From: DASPTR01 sp041481365
GTDB lineage: Archaea; Thermoproteota; Bathyarchaeia; Bathyarchaeales; Bathycorpusculaceae
Length of the DNA: 29,623 nucleotides
Direction of reading: 5' to 3'
NCBI GenBank assembly: GCA_041481365.1
Contig: JBGPBS010000012.1
Span: 1-29,623, forward strand
A program made the position numbers and the translations under genes. The notes under the pieces are model-generated. The model did not search any database, was not told the DNA's origin, and worked only from the letters and a program-made list of their open reading frames with translations. How positions within the stretch are numbered: position 1 is the first letter of the stretch; each line of letters starts with the position of its first letter. Shown piece by piece: positions 8,490 through 15,391 of the stretch.

Positions 8490-9830
8490 CTATTTCCCAT
8501 GCAGGTTCTGGGCAGCGATAACACTCAAGCCATGCTTCGTCAGAGCTTCAGCCGTTCTGTTCACTGCTTCATGCTTGTCCAGATAGTTTTCCAAGAGTGC
8601 CGGCATGAGACCCTTTTCGACTATGTCCTTCTTGGCCATGAAATAATCCAGTATGTCAGACGGGTGCGCGCGGGTTTTCTCGATTTCAGGTATGCCGCCT
8701 TCATGTTTTGCGCCGATATTCTTGACGTGGTCCGCGAGTTCCACGAGCTCGCCTGTGCGATCGTACGGTTGTCTCACTATGCTCTTGTAGGCCTCGGTAA
8801 TATGGTGCTCTATGCGTATCATGTCTTCGAACCCAAGCGCCTTCCTAACGTATGCGGCGAGCTCGATTGTTCTGTTACTTACGGAGTTTGAAAGGTTGAA
8901 CCCTATGAGCGGGGTGGAGCCATCGTCTGCGCTGAGAAGCTTGGCCGTCAATAGCGTCCAGAGGATCGAGTATGGATTGTCTGTGCCTAAGAAGACGGAG
9001 ATCTTGAATTCAACGTTTATCCCAAGCTTCCGCATCAGGTATCCCAACAGGACCGTGCCCATGTTGGTGTTCAAGACTTGTCGAAGGCCGTACTCGGTGT
9101 AGTAGTGAAGATATTCTTCTACCCACTTCAACGCGTATTCGTTAGGTTCACCCACTCCTCCGAAATAGCCCGTTATCGTGTCAGGTCCGCCCAGATGCAC
9201 GTTTATGGGTTTGCCATCAGAGCCAGGCAACGTGCCCTTCGTGTCGAGAGTCTGAACGTAAGATGCACCGATCACCTGCATTGCGGCCGCGAAGGCAACG
9301 ACGTCGTCGTCTTCAACCTGCTCCTTCATAGAGCGAACGCGAATGTACCGGCTTGGCATAAGATCCTGCTTTGCGATCGACCTCTTTGCTTCCTCGATGA
9401 GCCAAGGGAAAAAGTTGAACGCGCTAATCTCAAGCGTGACCGCAAAGGACTCATCAAACTTCGTTGAATCAGCTTTCTTGCCCAATACTTTTCTGCGGTA
9501 ATCTGACATGCTGATGAAAGTCTTCTTGTCACGCTGCTTAGAAAGCCATTCAAGGTCCTTCAGGAAAGGCGACCTCTTCTTCTCAAGCCTCTTCGTGAGA
9601 TTCTCAAGCTTGCCGCATTCGTCGGCTTTGCGGTTGATCTCGCCGACACCACCGTACTTGTCAACGACTTTGAGAAGATCATCAACCAGAGGATTATCTT
9701 TCTTCAACAGGAACTCGTTGATCTCTTTCAGCCTCTTCTCGCTGACTTTCAGCTTCTCTTTAACATCAACCAAAACTTCATCACCAGCAATGATAGCCAG
9801 TTCATTAACATGAAATTTAAGGATTTTCAC
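8490..9830 (-). CDS. Conserved-looking 446-residue soluble protein of unknown function
   Basis: Starts with GTG at 9830 and is divergent from the aldolase-Fae gene across about 200 bases. The first 130 residues are helical and charged (many Lys/Glu), like a coiled-coil lead-in. From about 135 onward alternating beta/alpha segments resemble a TIM-barrel-like enzyme. Motif-like stretches include VHLGGPDTITGYFGG, LNTNMGTVLLGYL, VFLGTDNPYSI and IRIEHHITEAY (around residue 350). The histidine pair and glycine-rich turns look like active-site loops. I do not recognise the family. Its divergent placement next to the aldolase-Fae fusion suggests shared regulation or a shared pathway (inference only). 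Confidence 0.8.
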   Translation of the reverse strand: MKILKFHVNELAIIAGDEVLVDVKEKLKVSEKRLKEINEFLLKKDNPLVDDLLKVVDKYGGVGEINRKADECGKLENLTKRLEKKRSPFLKDLEWLSKQRDKKTFISMSDYRRKVLGKKADSTKFDESFAVTLEISAFNFFPWLIEEAKRSIAKQDLMPSRYIRVRSMKEQVEDDDVVAFAAAMQVIGASYVQTLDTKGTLPGSDGKPINVHLGGPDTITGYFGGVGEPNEYALKWVEEYLHYYTEYGLRQVLNTNMGTVLLGYLMRKLGINVEFKISVFLGTDNPYSILWTLLTAKLLSADDGSTPLIGFNLSNSVSNRTIELAAYVRKALGFEDMIRIEHHITEAYKSIVRQPYDRTGELVELADHVKNIGAKHEGGIPEIEKTRAHPSDILDYFMAKKDIVEKGLMPALLENYLDKHEAVNRTAEALTKHGLSVIAAQNLHGK

Positions 9831-10018
9831 ACGATGCTAAGCCAAGCACCTTCGACGCTTTTTTGGATCTCTGCCCCTCTCAGCGCAGAAGAAAAAATCA
9901 ATTTAGGACTGATCACATTGGGCTCTAGACTATTTTTCTTCCATCAATCTTTGGATGTTCCAATGAATGGTTCTCAGCTTCAAAGCTTAAATGACATGAT
10001 CTCCTATGGCTAAATGCA

Positions 10019-10027
10019 AGGTGATCC
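10019..10027 (+). promoter_or_regulatory. Strong ribosome binding site AGGTGATCC
   Basis: AGGTGATCC is exactly complementary to the archaeal 16S rRNA 3' end (GGAUCACCU...) and lies six bases before the ATG at 10034. It fixes the start of the aldolase-Fae fusion and suggests high expression. Confidence 0.8.
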
Positions 10028-10033
10028 CACATC

Positions 10034-11512
10034 ATGTATAAGCCTGAGGGAATCATGCCCGCTCTGGTGACGCCTTTCACGGACGACGGCAAGAGTGTCG
10101 ATGAAGAAAGGCTGCGAACGCTTGTTGAACGATGCCTTGACCTAGGCGTTCACGGAGTTGTTCCATGCGGAACCACGGGCGAATTCGTTAACCTCACGAC
10201 CGACGAAAAAAAACGCGTCATCAAGATCGTAATCGACGAAGTCAACGGCAAGGTACCTGTAGTTGCAGGCACGGGCGCAAGCGGAACCGCCGAAGCGGTT
10301 GAGATGACACGTTACGCAAAGGACGTCGGGGCCACGGCGGCGCTGGTTGTCACACCGTTCTACCTTAAACCTGCCGATCGGGGGATCTACGAGCACTATG
10401 ACACGATCGCCAGCCAGGTTGATCTGCCCATAATCCTCTACAACATTCCACAATGCACGGGTCTCCCGCTGCCATGGCAGATGGTTGAGGACCTAGCGCA
10501 AATTCCGAACATCGTCGGAGTGAAAGATAGCAGTGGACAGCTGGCATTCATTCTGGCCGTGCTGGAGAAAGTCAGGGACAAAATCAACGTCATGTGCGGA
10601 CACGACGAAGTCGTCGTTGCAGCATTGGCTGCTGGATGTTCAGGAGCCATTCTTGCAAGCGCAAACGTGATTCCGGACATTTGGGTCCAAATCTACAATA
10701 ACGTCAGGAATGGTAACCTGCAGACAGCCCGCGAACTGCAATATAAAGTGCAGAAGATAGCCCGCATAATCGCCGGAAGCGGACCCGTGGGAACGAAGGC
10801 AGCCCTGAACATGATGAAGATCAAAGTGGGACCGGTTCGAATGCCACTTAGCATCGGCGGCGAATTGACCTACGAATCGAGGGAAGAACTGCGTCTAGAC
10901 CTGGAAAAGGTGGGAAAGATAGAAGCAAAGACCATAACGTTCGAGATAGAAGAAAAGAGAATAGAAGAACGCTTCAAGGCGATCGACGTGACCCCCGAGA
11001 CCATCAAAGACTTCAAGCTTAAAGTAGGCGAAGCCTTGGCGGGTCAGGGCGCAGAAGTGGCACACATAGACCTAATGATTGGAGAGAAAGATGGGCCTCT
11101 AGCTGAAGCATTCGCCAAAGCGAAGGCCACCCCAGCAGCTGGCCACGAGCCGCTGTTTGCAATCTTGGAGCCGAACTTGGCCGTTAAGCCCGCGACCATG
11201 ATCGTGCCGACTGTCACCATCACGAATATGCGCCAAGCAAGCATGGTCTACGGCCCAGCTCAGACCGCCGTGGCAAAGGCCGTCATAGACAGTGTCGCCG
11301 ACGGCACGATTCCGAAGGTATCTGTTGACGATTTGATCATGATTGCGAACGTCTTCGTTCATCCCTCTGCGGTGGATAGGCAACGGGTTTACATAAACAA
11401 CTATAAGGCCATGCGTCATGCGATCCGCAAGACCATAGAGGGGAGACCCGGCGCGGAAGAGCTCGTGGAGAACAAGGACAGGGCAAAGCATCCTTTCAAG
11501 TACAGTCCGTAG
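10034..11512 (+). CDS. DapA-family class I aldolase fused to formaldehyde-activating enzyme (Fae)
   Basis: 492 residues in one uninterrupted frame. Residues 1-295 are a DHDPS/N-acetylneuraminate-lyase superfamily barrel: GTTGEF (46-51), YNIP with Tyr136, and the Schiff-base lysine in GVKDSSG (Lys164). The position that binds the aspartate-semialdehyde carboxylate in true DapA (Arg in 'YNVPSRT') is Cys141 here, arguing against dihydrodipicolinate synthase. Residues 296-327 are a charged linker. Residues 328-492 are a full-length Fae domain, with GEALAGQGAEVAHIDLMIG (catalytic His344, equivalent to His17 of the methylotroph enzyme), GPLAEAFA, PNLAVKPATMIVP and YGPAQTAVAKAV. Fae condenses formaldehyde with tetrahydromethanopterin to methylene-H4MPT. 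By analogy with Fae-Hps fusions, the aldolase may release or use formaldehyde (inference). trmI follows after 9 bases. Confidence 0.93.
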   Translation: MYKPEGIMPALVTPFTDDGKSVDEERLRTLVERCLDLGVHGVVPCGTTGEFVNLTTDEKKRVIKIVIDEVNGKVPVVAGTGASGTAEAVEMTRYAKDVGATAALVVTPFYLKPADRGIYEHYDTIASQVDLPIILYNIPQCTGLPLPWQMVEDLAQIPNIVGVKDSSGQLAFILAVLEKVRDKINVMCGHDEVVVAALAAGCSGAILASANVIPDIWVQIYNNVRNGNLQTARELQYKVQKIARIIAGSGPVGTKAALNMMKIKVGPVRMPLSIGGELTYESREELRLDLEKVGKIEAKTITFEIEEKRIEERFKAIDVTPETIKDFKLKVGEALAGQGAEVAHIDLMIGEKDGPLAEAFAKAKATPAAGHEPLFAILEPNLAVKPATMIVPTVTITNMRQASMVYGPAQTAVAKAVIDSVADGTIPKVSVDDLIMIANVFVHPSAVDRQRVYINNYKAMRHAIRKTIEGRPGAEELVENKDRAKHPFKYSP

Positions 11513-11521
11513 TGAAGAGCT

Positions 11522-12307
11522 TTGAGTCGACAGAAAATAGCCGAAGGTAGCTACGTCCTGCTTTACGTCAAACAGCGAAAAACCTACATGGTAAAAGTTG
11601 AAGCCGGCAAGAGCTTCCACACCCACAGGGGCTACGTGAAATTTGACGATCTGATAGGGAAAGAGTATGGCTCGCCGATTGTCAGCAGCCTGGGTTTCAA
11701 GTTCCTAGCACTGAAGCCACTCCTGCGCGATTACGTTATGAAATCGGCACGTCAGACTCAGATAACATATCCAAAGGACATCGCGCTCATGACAATGTTC
11801 AGCGGAATCGGCCCAGGAAGCCGCGTGGTGGAGGCTGGAACCGGAACCGGCGCATTGACGATGTCCCTGGCCTTTTATGTCAGACCAAGGGGCAGGGTGT
11901 ATAGCTATGAGATCCGGGAAGAATTCTTAGAAATTGCCAAGAAGAACCTGAAGCGTGCAGGACTCGAAGGCGTTGTTGAGTTGAAGAGCAAGGACATTAC
12001 GATGGGAATAGATGAAGCGGCCGTTGACGCAGTCATTCTGGACTTGGCGACCCCATGGACCGTTGTTCCCCACGCCTACGCGGCCCTTAAACCTTCAGGA
12101 ATGATAGTGTCCTTCAGCCCAACAGTCGACCAGATCATCAACACGACAGAAGCCCTGAACGACCATGGATTCGTGGACGCCGAAACCATCGAATGCTTGA
12201 TGCGTGGAATGCAGGTTGAAAGAGGGAAGACGCGGCCGCAGACGTTGATGACGGCGCACACGGGCTACATAACTTTCGCCCGCAAAGCAACAATGGACAA
12301 AGACTAG
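11522..12307 (+). CDS. trmI: tRNA (adenine-N1)-methyltransferase, TrmI family
   Basis: 261 residues from a TTG at 11522, nine bases after the fusion gene stop, so probably co-transcribed. The N-terminal small beta domain (GSYVLLYV..., residues 5-60) is the usual TrmI lead-in. A class I Rossmann methyltransferase follows: the SAM loop VEAGTGTGALT, the acidic SYEIREEF, and DAVILDLATPW as motif IV. The archaeal enzyme methylates N1 of A57/A58 in the T-loop of tRNA, as a tetramer, using S-adenosylmethionine. Length and domain order match the family. The link to C1 metabolism upstream may be only positional. Confidence 0.93.
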   Translation: MSRQKIAEGSYVLLYVKQRKTYMVKVEAGKSFHTHRGYVKFDDLIGKEYGSPIVSSLGFKFLALKPLLRDYVMKSARQTQITYPKDIALMTMFSGIGPGSRVVEAGTGTGALTMSLAFYVRPRGRVYSYEIREEFLEIAKKNLKRAGLEGVVELKSKDITMGIDEAAVDAVILDLATPWTVVPHAYAALKPSGMIVSFSPTVDQIINTTEALNDHGFVDAETIECLMRGMQVERGKTRPQTLMTAHTGYITFARKATMDKD

Positions 12308-12332
12308 GCCCAAAATCGCGAATAGGCTCACA

Positions 12333-12551
12333 TCAGACCTTGAGGATCATCGCTTTACTTATCAGAACCCCTTGACACCGGGGACAACGCTGCCGCTTAC
12401 GTTTGACAATGAAGGTTCGGCCACAGCGAGAGCACGTTTGAACAATCACAATCGTGTTTCGGTCATGCACACGCGGATGAACTTCCGAAGCTTTTCCGCT
12501 GCTTTCCAACTCTTCCTCTCGCACACACGGTTGCAACTGTTTCTGGACCAT
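12333..12551 (-). CDS. Small zinc-ribbon protein
   Basis: 72 residues. The ATG at 12551 is preceded on the minus strand by AGGTGA at good spacing. The C-terminal half holds one zinc ribbon, CSRCGRTF...RCPRCQGVL, with two CxxC knuckles 13 residues apart. The N-terminal 35 residues are polar and probably disordered. Convergent with trmI (25-base gap). Such archaeal mini zinc ribbons often act in transcription or translation, but no specific role can be read here. Confidence 0.65.
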   Translation of the reverse strand: MVQKQLQPCVREEELESSGKASEVHPRVHDRNTIVIVQTCSRCGRTFIVKRKRQRCPRCQGVLISKAMILKV

Positions 12552-12660
12552 TCCTTTTCACCTGGCGCCAACCCGAACGACTTTCCGGCGCGCGGTTGAC
12601 AGAAGAGTACATGAAGAAGACGGGGTTAATGCTATGCCTTAGAACACCACTGTACCAAAA

Positions 12661-12951
12661 TTAGTACGGCCACTGCCCGAACACCCAGCGTCGTTCGGAT
12701 CGAGGCCTTCTTCTCCAAAGGAGCATGAACCCGACTACTGCGATTGTGAAACTCAGAGCAAGACTCTCAAGGGTGGATATGTCGGATTTTGACCTGCCTG
12801 AACTTGAACTATCCAGCTCCCTGAGGCTTCCGGAGAGTGACCCAGTTCGCTGATTTTCAGTCCCCACGCTCACGAGCGTTATCAGCGGAACCAACACTAA
12901 TAGGAGCCCCACGAACACGGCAAGCAGCGAATAGATCCAGATTTTTCTCAC
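12661..12951 (-). CDS. Small membrane protein with two helices, unknown function
   Basis: 96 residues from GTG at 12951. An N-terminal hydrophobic helix (IWIYSLLAVFVGLLLVLVPL) is followed by a Ser/Gly-rich loop of about 35 residues and a second helix (ALSFTIAVVGFMLLW) ending in a basic cluster RRRPRSERR. It lies 61 bases downstream of the membrane-anchored winged-helix gene on the same strand and is probably in its operon. Not assigned to a family. Confidence 0.5.
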   Translation of the reverse strand: MRKIWIYSLLAVFVGLLLVLVPLITLVSVGTENQRTGSLSGSLRELDSSSSGRSKSDISTLESLALSFTIAVVGFMLLWRRRPRSERRWVFGQWPY

Positions 12952-13012
12952 GCCAGCCGCCCCCGCATGAAATAGTCTTGTCTGTAACTCTTAAGTCTAC
13001 AGTTTAGAACAA

Positions 13013-13471
13013 TCAAAAAGGCTTCGCCCTCCACAGTCTCACTGTCTCGAACCAGAAGACGATTGTGCCGATCACCCCGAAAACCAAAGCATAGTAACTG
13101 GGAGGAACCTGTGCAACGACGCAAACGGCAAAATACGTTGCCAACATCGTGGTAAACAGAAGGGAATAGAAAAGGTACCTGGGAACGATGAAACGTCCCA
13201 TATGCGCGAAAAGCCTCAGGATTCCGACCTTCACTTCTTCTTCCAGCACATATTCGCCCGTTCCCTTCTTGCTAACAAGCCCCAAGTCTTCCAGCTTCCC
13301 AAGGTGATGAACTGCGATGCTAGGACTGGAAAAGCTGAGAGCACGCTGTACTTCGCGGATGCCCACCGTATGCGTGGGCTCTCGAAGAAGATACCAATAG
13401 ACAAGCAGCGTTTTGCCCTTCAATTCAGATTCAAGTGTGGCCAAATCAAACTCACGCGGAGACTTCGACAT
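13013..13471 (-). CDS. Membrane-anchored winged-helix transcriptional regulator
   Basis: 152 residues. The ATG at 13471 has GGAGGT two bases upstream; a TTG four codons earlier would lie across that site and is rejected. Residues 10-85 form an ArsR/HTH-type winged helix (REVQRALSFSSPSIAVHHLGKLEDLGLV..GEYVL). Residues 95-145 form two membrane helices (FYSLLFTTMLATYFAVCVVA and YYALVFGVIGTIVFWF) with a short basic C-terminus. This 'wHTH plus two TM' layout is known from archaeal membrane-bound regulators that hold the DNA-binding domain at the inner membrane face. Two 12-bp direct repeats 72 and 104 bases upstream could be its own operators (inference). Confidence 0.8.
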   Translation of the reverse strand: MSKSPREFDLATLESELKGKTLLVYWYLLREPTHTVGIREVQRALSFSSPSIAVHHLGKLEDLGLVSKKGTGEYVLEEEVKVGILRLFAHMGRFIVPRYLFYSLLFTTMLATYFAVCVVAQVPPSYYALVFGVIGTIVFWFETVRLWRAKPF

Positions 13472-13542
13472 AGACCTCCCCAAGTATAATTATGCTGTTT
13501 ACTATAAGAAAATAACCGAAAGCAGCGCTGTGGCCAACTGCA

Positions 13543-13586
13543 ACTTTAGCGCGCTAGCTTGTTGCAAAATTCGGACTTTAGCGCGC
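13543..13586. repeat. Pair of 12-bp direct repeats, ACTTTAGCGCGC, 32 bp apart
   Basis: ACTTTAGCGCGC occurs exactly at 13543-13554 and 13575-13586. The start-to-start spacing of 32 bp is close to three helical turns, which places both copies on one DNA face. They lie upstream of the membrane-anchored regulator (start 13471, minus). The first copy overlaps the 24-bp repeat described at 13549-13572. Confidence 0.6.
13549..13572 (+). repeat. 24-bp GCGCGC-headed repeat, copy 1
   Basis: Begins GCGCGCTAGCTTGTT and ends AAAATTC. It matches the plus-strand copy at 15181-15204 at 20 of 24 positions and the inverted copy at 15311-15334 at 21 of 24. All three copies are non-coding. Confidence 0.6.
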
Positions 13587-13615
13587 GTGCCATACGATGG
13601 AAAGAGAAACGGGGT

Positions 13616-13804
13616 TCATGGATTGTGTTGTCCGAAGTGCATGGCTACTGTTGTTATGTCTTTGCCGTCAATTTTGCCTTCGTTGTATATGTCGCAGTTC
13701 GCCAAATGAGGCAGAGGCCATGAATCATTTAGTTCGATTGGCAAAGGCATGCCTAAATCGGAGGGCTTGGATCGATCGAATTCTATGTTTGAACAAAGGT
13801 GCAC
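13616..13804 (-). pseudogene. Remnant of a dockerin-like C-terminal tail
   Basis: A 62-codon minus-strand frame ends in NCDIYNEGKIDGKDITTVA followed by MHFGQHNP. This aligns closely with the end of the large surface protein at 19647-21593 (NCDLLNRGKIDGRDISLVA...HFGEHTP) and with the tail of the peptidase at 16136-17464. Only the second calcium-loop repeat is left. The upstream residues have no signal peptide, no first dockerin repeat and no recognisable domain, so this reads as the stump of a deleted secreted protein. The homologous part covers about 13616-13710. A free-standing tiny protein is the less likely alternative. Confidence 0.6.
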
Positions 13805-13903
13805 TTAGTACGCTTACGACATAGCATCGTTTCCTTGAAAATTCTCAGTTCTTCATAATACGGTCTAAAAGCTTATTTGCGATCTGTGCGTGTTGGTCAT
13901 GTG

Positions 13904-14092
13904 ATGAACACTGGTAGTATTACAGCCATATTATTTGGCACAGGTTTCGTCGTTGCTGGTTGGGCCCTTTACAAAATGGCAAAACGAGCATCTGCAGATA
14001 GGCGGTTCTTTCGGCTCGGTGCATATTCCCAGATGGTCGTATTTTTTTTCGCAGGAATAACGTTCATCGTATTAGGTGTGCTAACTTGGTAG
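13904..14092 (+). CDS. Small two-helix membrane protein, unknown function
   Basis: 62 residues from the ATG at 13904. Two hydrophobic segments (ITAILFGTGFVVAGWALY and MVVFFFAGITFIVLGVL) are joined by a basic loop KMAKRASADRRFFR. A TATA-like GCTTATTTGC at about 13871 lies close to 30 bases before the ATG, so the transcript is probably leaderless. No family recognised. Confidence 0.55.
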   Translation: MNTGSITAILFGTGFVVAGWALYKMAKRASADRRFFRLGAYSQMVVFFFAGITFIVLGVLTW

Positions 14093-14196
14093 TAGATTGG
14101 AGAGCCTGCAGTTCGAAGATGCGTTTGAGGCACAAGAAGTGAATTATGGAAAGCCCTCTCTGAAGTGCTTTACTGCCCGCCTCATTTCTCTTTAGT

Positions 14197-14580
14197 CTAC
14201 TCGAGGGTGTCTCTAACAAATTCTAATACCCACATGAGTTTCGGGTAGTTTTCTGCCCATTGCTTGTATGTGCAAAAATCCCCTGGCCGTTCTTCCTGGC
14301 GGGCACCTGATTATTCGAATGCACTCATGTTTTAAGGTTCTGAGAGCGATACCAACTGGACTAGCATATATGGCAAGCCGATTTTGGTCAAGCAGCCCAA
14401 TTATTTTTGATGCAATGGAGATCCCCACACCTTTCATGGACAACAGTTCAAGAATGGCTCCTGCAAGGTTTTCTTCATTCAATAATCTGAAGGCTTTAGA
14501 AGTGATTGGATGCGTCATGCACGGATATTTCGAGTCCAATCTAGGGGAAAGGACTATGCATGGCGCACCTTGTTATTATT
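14197..14580 (-). pseudogene. Frameshifted helix-hairpin-helix protein
   Basis: The 5' part (from about 14580, in-frame TTG at 14539) encodes AFRLLNEENLAGAILELLSMKGVGISIASKIIGLL..., a helix-hairpin-helix fold with the LxxMKGVGxxxASK hairpin, then NRLAIYASPVGIALRTL and a CPPGRTAR turn. Past the run of four G (14280-14283, minus-strand GGGG) this frame loses sense. The neighbouring frame picks up FCTYKQWAENYPKLMW and VLEFVRDTLE to a stop at 14197-14199. The two halves join into one plausible protein of about 120 residues, so one base was lost or gained at the G run. HhH domains of this type bind DNA non-specifically, as in base-excision glycosylases and nucleases. A sequencing error remains possible. 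Confidence 0.6.
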
Positions 14581-14747
14581 GAACGATACGAGGTGATATA
14601 AGAGTTACATTCATCAAGGTTTTCTTTAGGTATCTGGTGAACATATTATGTTCTTGGATTTTATGCGTTTGAAACAAAGCCTGCATGAGCTCGTTCTAGC
14701 AAAGAAACCTTATCACAAGGCACTACCCAATTAGATTGGCGACCTGA

Positions 14748-15042
14748 ATGATAGATAGTTCAGTCATATTGACTTTCGATGGCACAATCATAGCAGGAGT
14801 GTTTGTGTTCTATGCATTTTTTGTGATGCTAGCCTAAAGGTTTGACAAGGCTGGGAAAAAAGTGTATATTGATCTTCCTATTCGTTTCTTGACTGGCGTG
14901 CAAGTTTTTTTTTGTAATATCTGCAATGTCAGCCTTGGTTGAGGTTTCTATTTGGGCTCTTGGACTAGCGATTTTCGGATTGTTTCTACTAGTTTTCTAT
15001 TCACTTATGTTGATTGTCTGGAGAGGACTAATTCAGTCATAG
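14748..15042 (+). pseudogene. Broken small membrane protein (nonsense plus frameshift at a T run)
   Basis: An ATG at 14748 opens 29 codons with one membrane helix (GTIIAGVFVFYAFFVMLA) and stops at TAA 14835-14837. The same frame continues as RFDKAGKKVYIDLPIRFLTG into a run of nine T (14905-14913). After the run the next frame continues VISAMSALVEV and a third helix (LAIFGLFLLVFYSLMLIVW) to TAG at 15040-15042. Together they read as one three-helix protein of roughly 98 residues with one stop and one frame slip. No family is recognised. It could also be two unrelated tiny membrane peptides. Confidence 0.4.
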
Positions 15043-15180
15043 AACTAGTTTCGGAAATCATCAGACGAAAGTTAACAGCCAAAACCGTCTGACGCTAAGT
15101 TACCAGAACCTAATTCAGGCAAAATTGCAATTGAACGAGTATTAAAACTAGATAAAATTCTCAGAACCATCAAGCAAAGC

Positions 15181-15334
15181 GCGCGCATGCTTGTTCCTAA
15201 ATTCGTTTGTGGCGAGGCTTGTGCCATTGGCTTTGCTTGATCTGTAGATAGCGATGTGACTCGGGATACGGGAAGCATCGTCTAGAAGGCGTGAATCCAC
15301 TTGAAAAAGGGAATTTAGGAACACGCTAGCGCGC
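15181..15334. repeat. Inverted pair of 24-bp repeats flanking 106 bp (copies 2 and 3)
   Basis: The left arm 15181-15204 begins GCGCGCATGCTTGTTCC and the right arm 15311-15334 ends AGGAACACGCTAGCGCGC. Reverse-complemented they match at 21 of 24 positions, including a perfect 13-bp core TGTTCCTAAATTC. The 154-bp unit could be a small non-autonomous inverted-repeat element or a pair of regulator sites. No target-site duplication was found. The right arm ends 13 bp before the CCTTAAATA promoter element of the next operon. Confidence 0.65.
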
Positions 15335-15347
15335 TCGTCCAGTCAAA

Positions 15348-15356
15348 CCTTAAATA
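15348..15356 (+). promoter_or_regulatory. BRE/TATA element CCTTAAATA
   Basis: TCAAACCTTAAATAG lies about 40 bases before the GTG at 15392, suitable for an archaeal promoter of the two-gene exported-protein operon. Confidence 0.6.
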
Positions 15357-15391
15357 GCAGGTCACCCGCTAGTGGTTTGGGGGGTTGTATT

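Larger units (their letters stand above)
15043..15391. other. Intergenic region with an inverted repeat pair and promoter
   Basis: No gene is supported. A frame at about 15076-15240 reads plausibly (LPEPNSGKIAIERVLKLD) but has no start codon. The region holds the inverted 24-bp repeats at 15181-15204 and 15311-15334 and the promoter element at 15348-15356. Confidence 0.5.

Noticed and set aside
10142..10453. Long antisense frames under the aldolase-Fae gene
   Set aside because: Shadow frames of a strongly coding, high-GC third-position gene; no ribosome site or protein-like features.
13543..13586. CRISPR-like reading of the ACTTTAGCGCGC repeats
   Set aside because: Only two units, a 12-bp repeat, no cas genes and no spacer array.
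14648..14734. 28-codon frame with GGTG upstream of its ATG
   Set aside because: No recognisable features and it sits in a decaying zone; support is too weak.
15076..15240. Open frame with protein-like sequence (LPEPNSGKIAIERVLKLD)
   Set aside because: No start codon at its beginning, an upstream stop, and it overlaps the left arm of the inverted repeat; it may be an old remnant.
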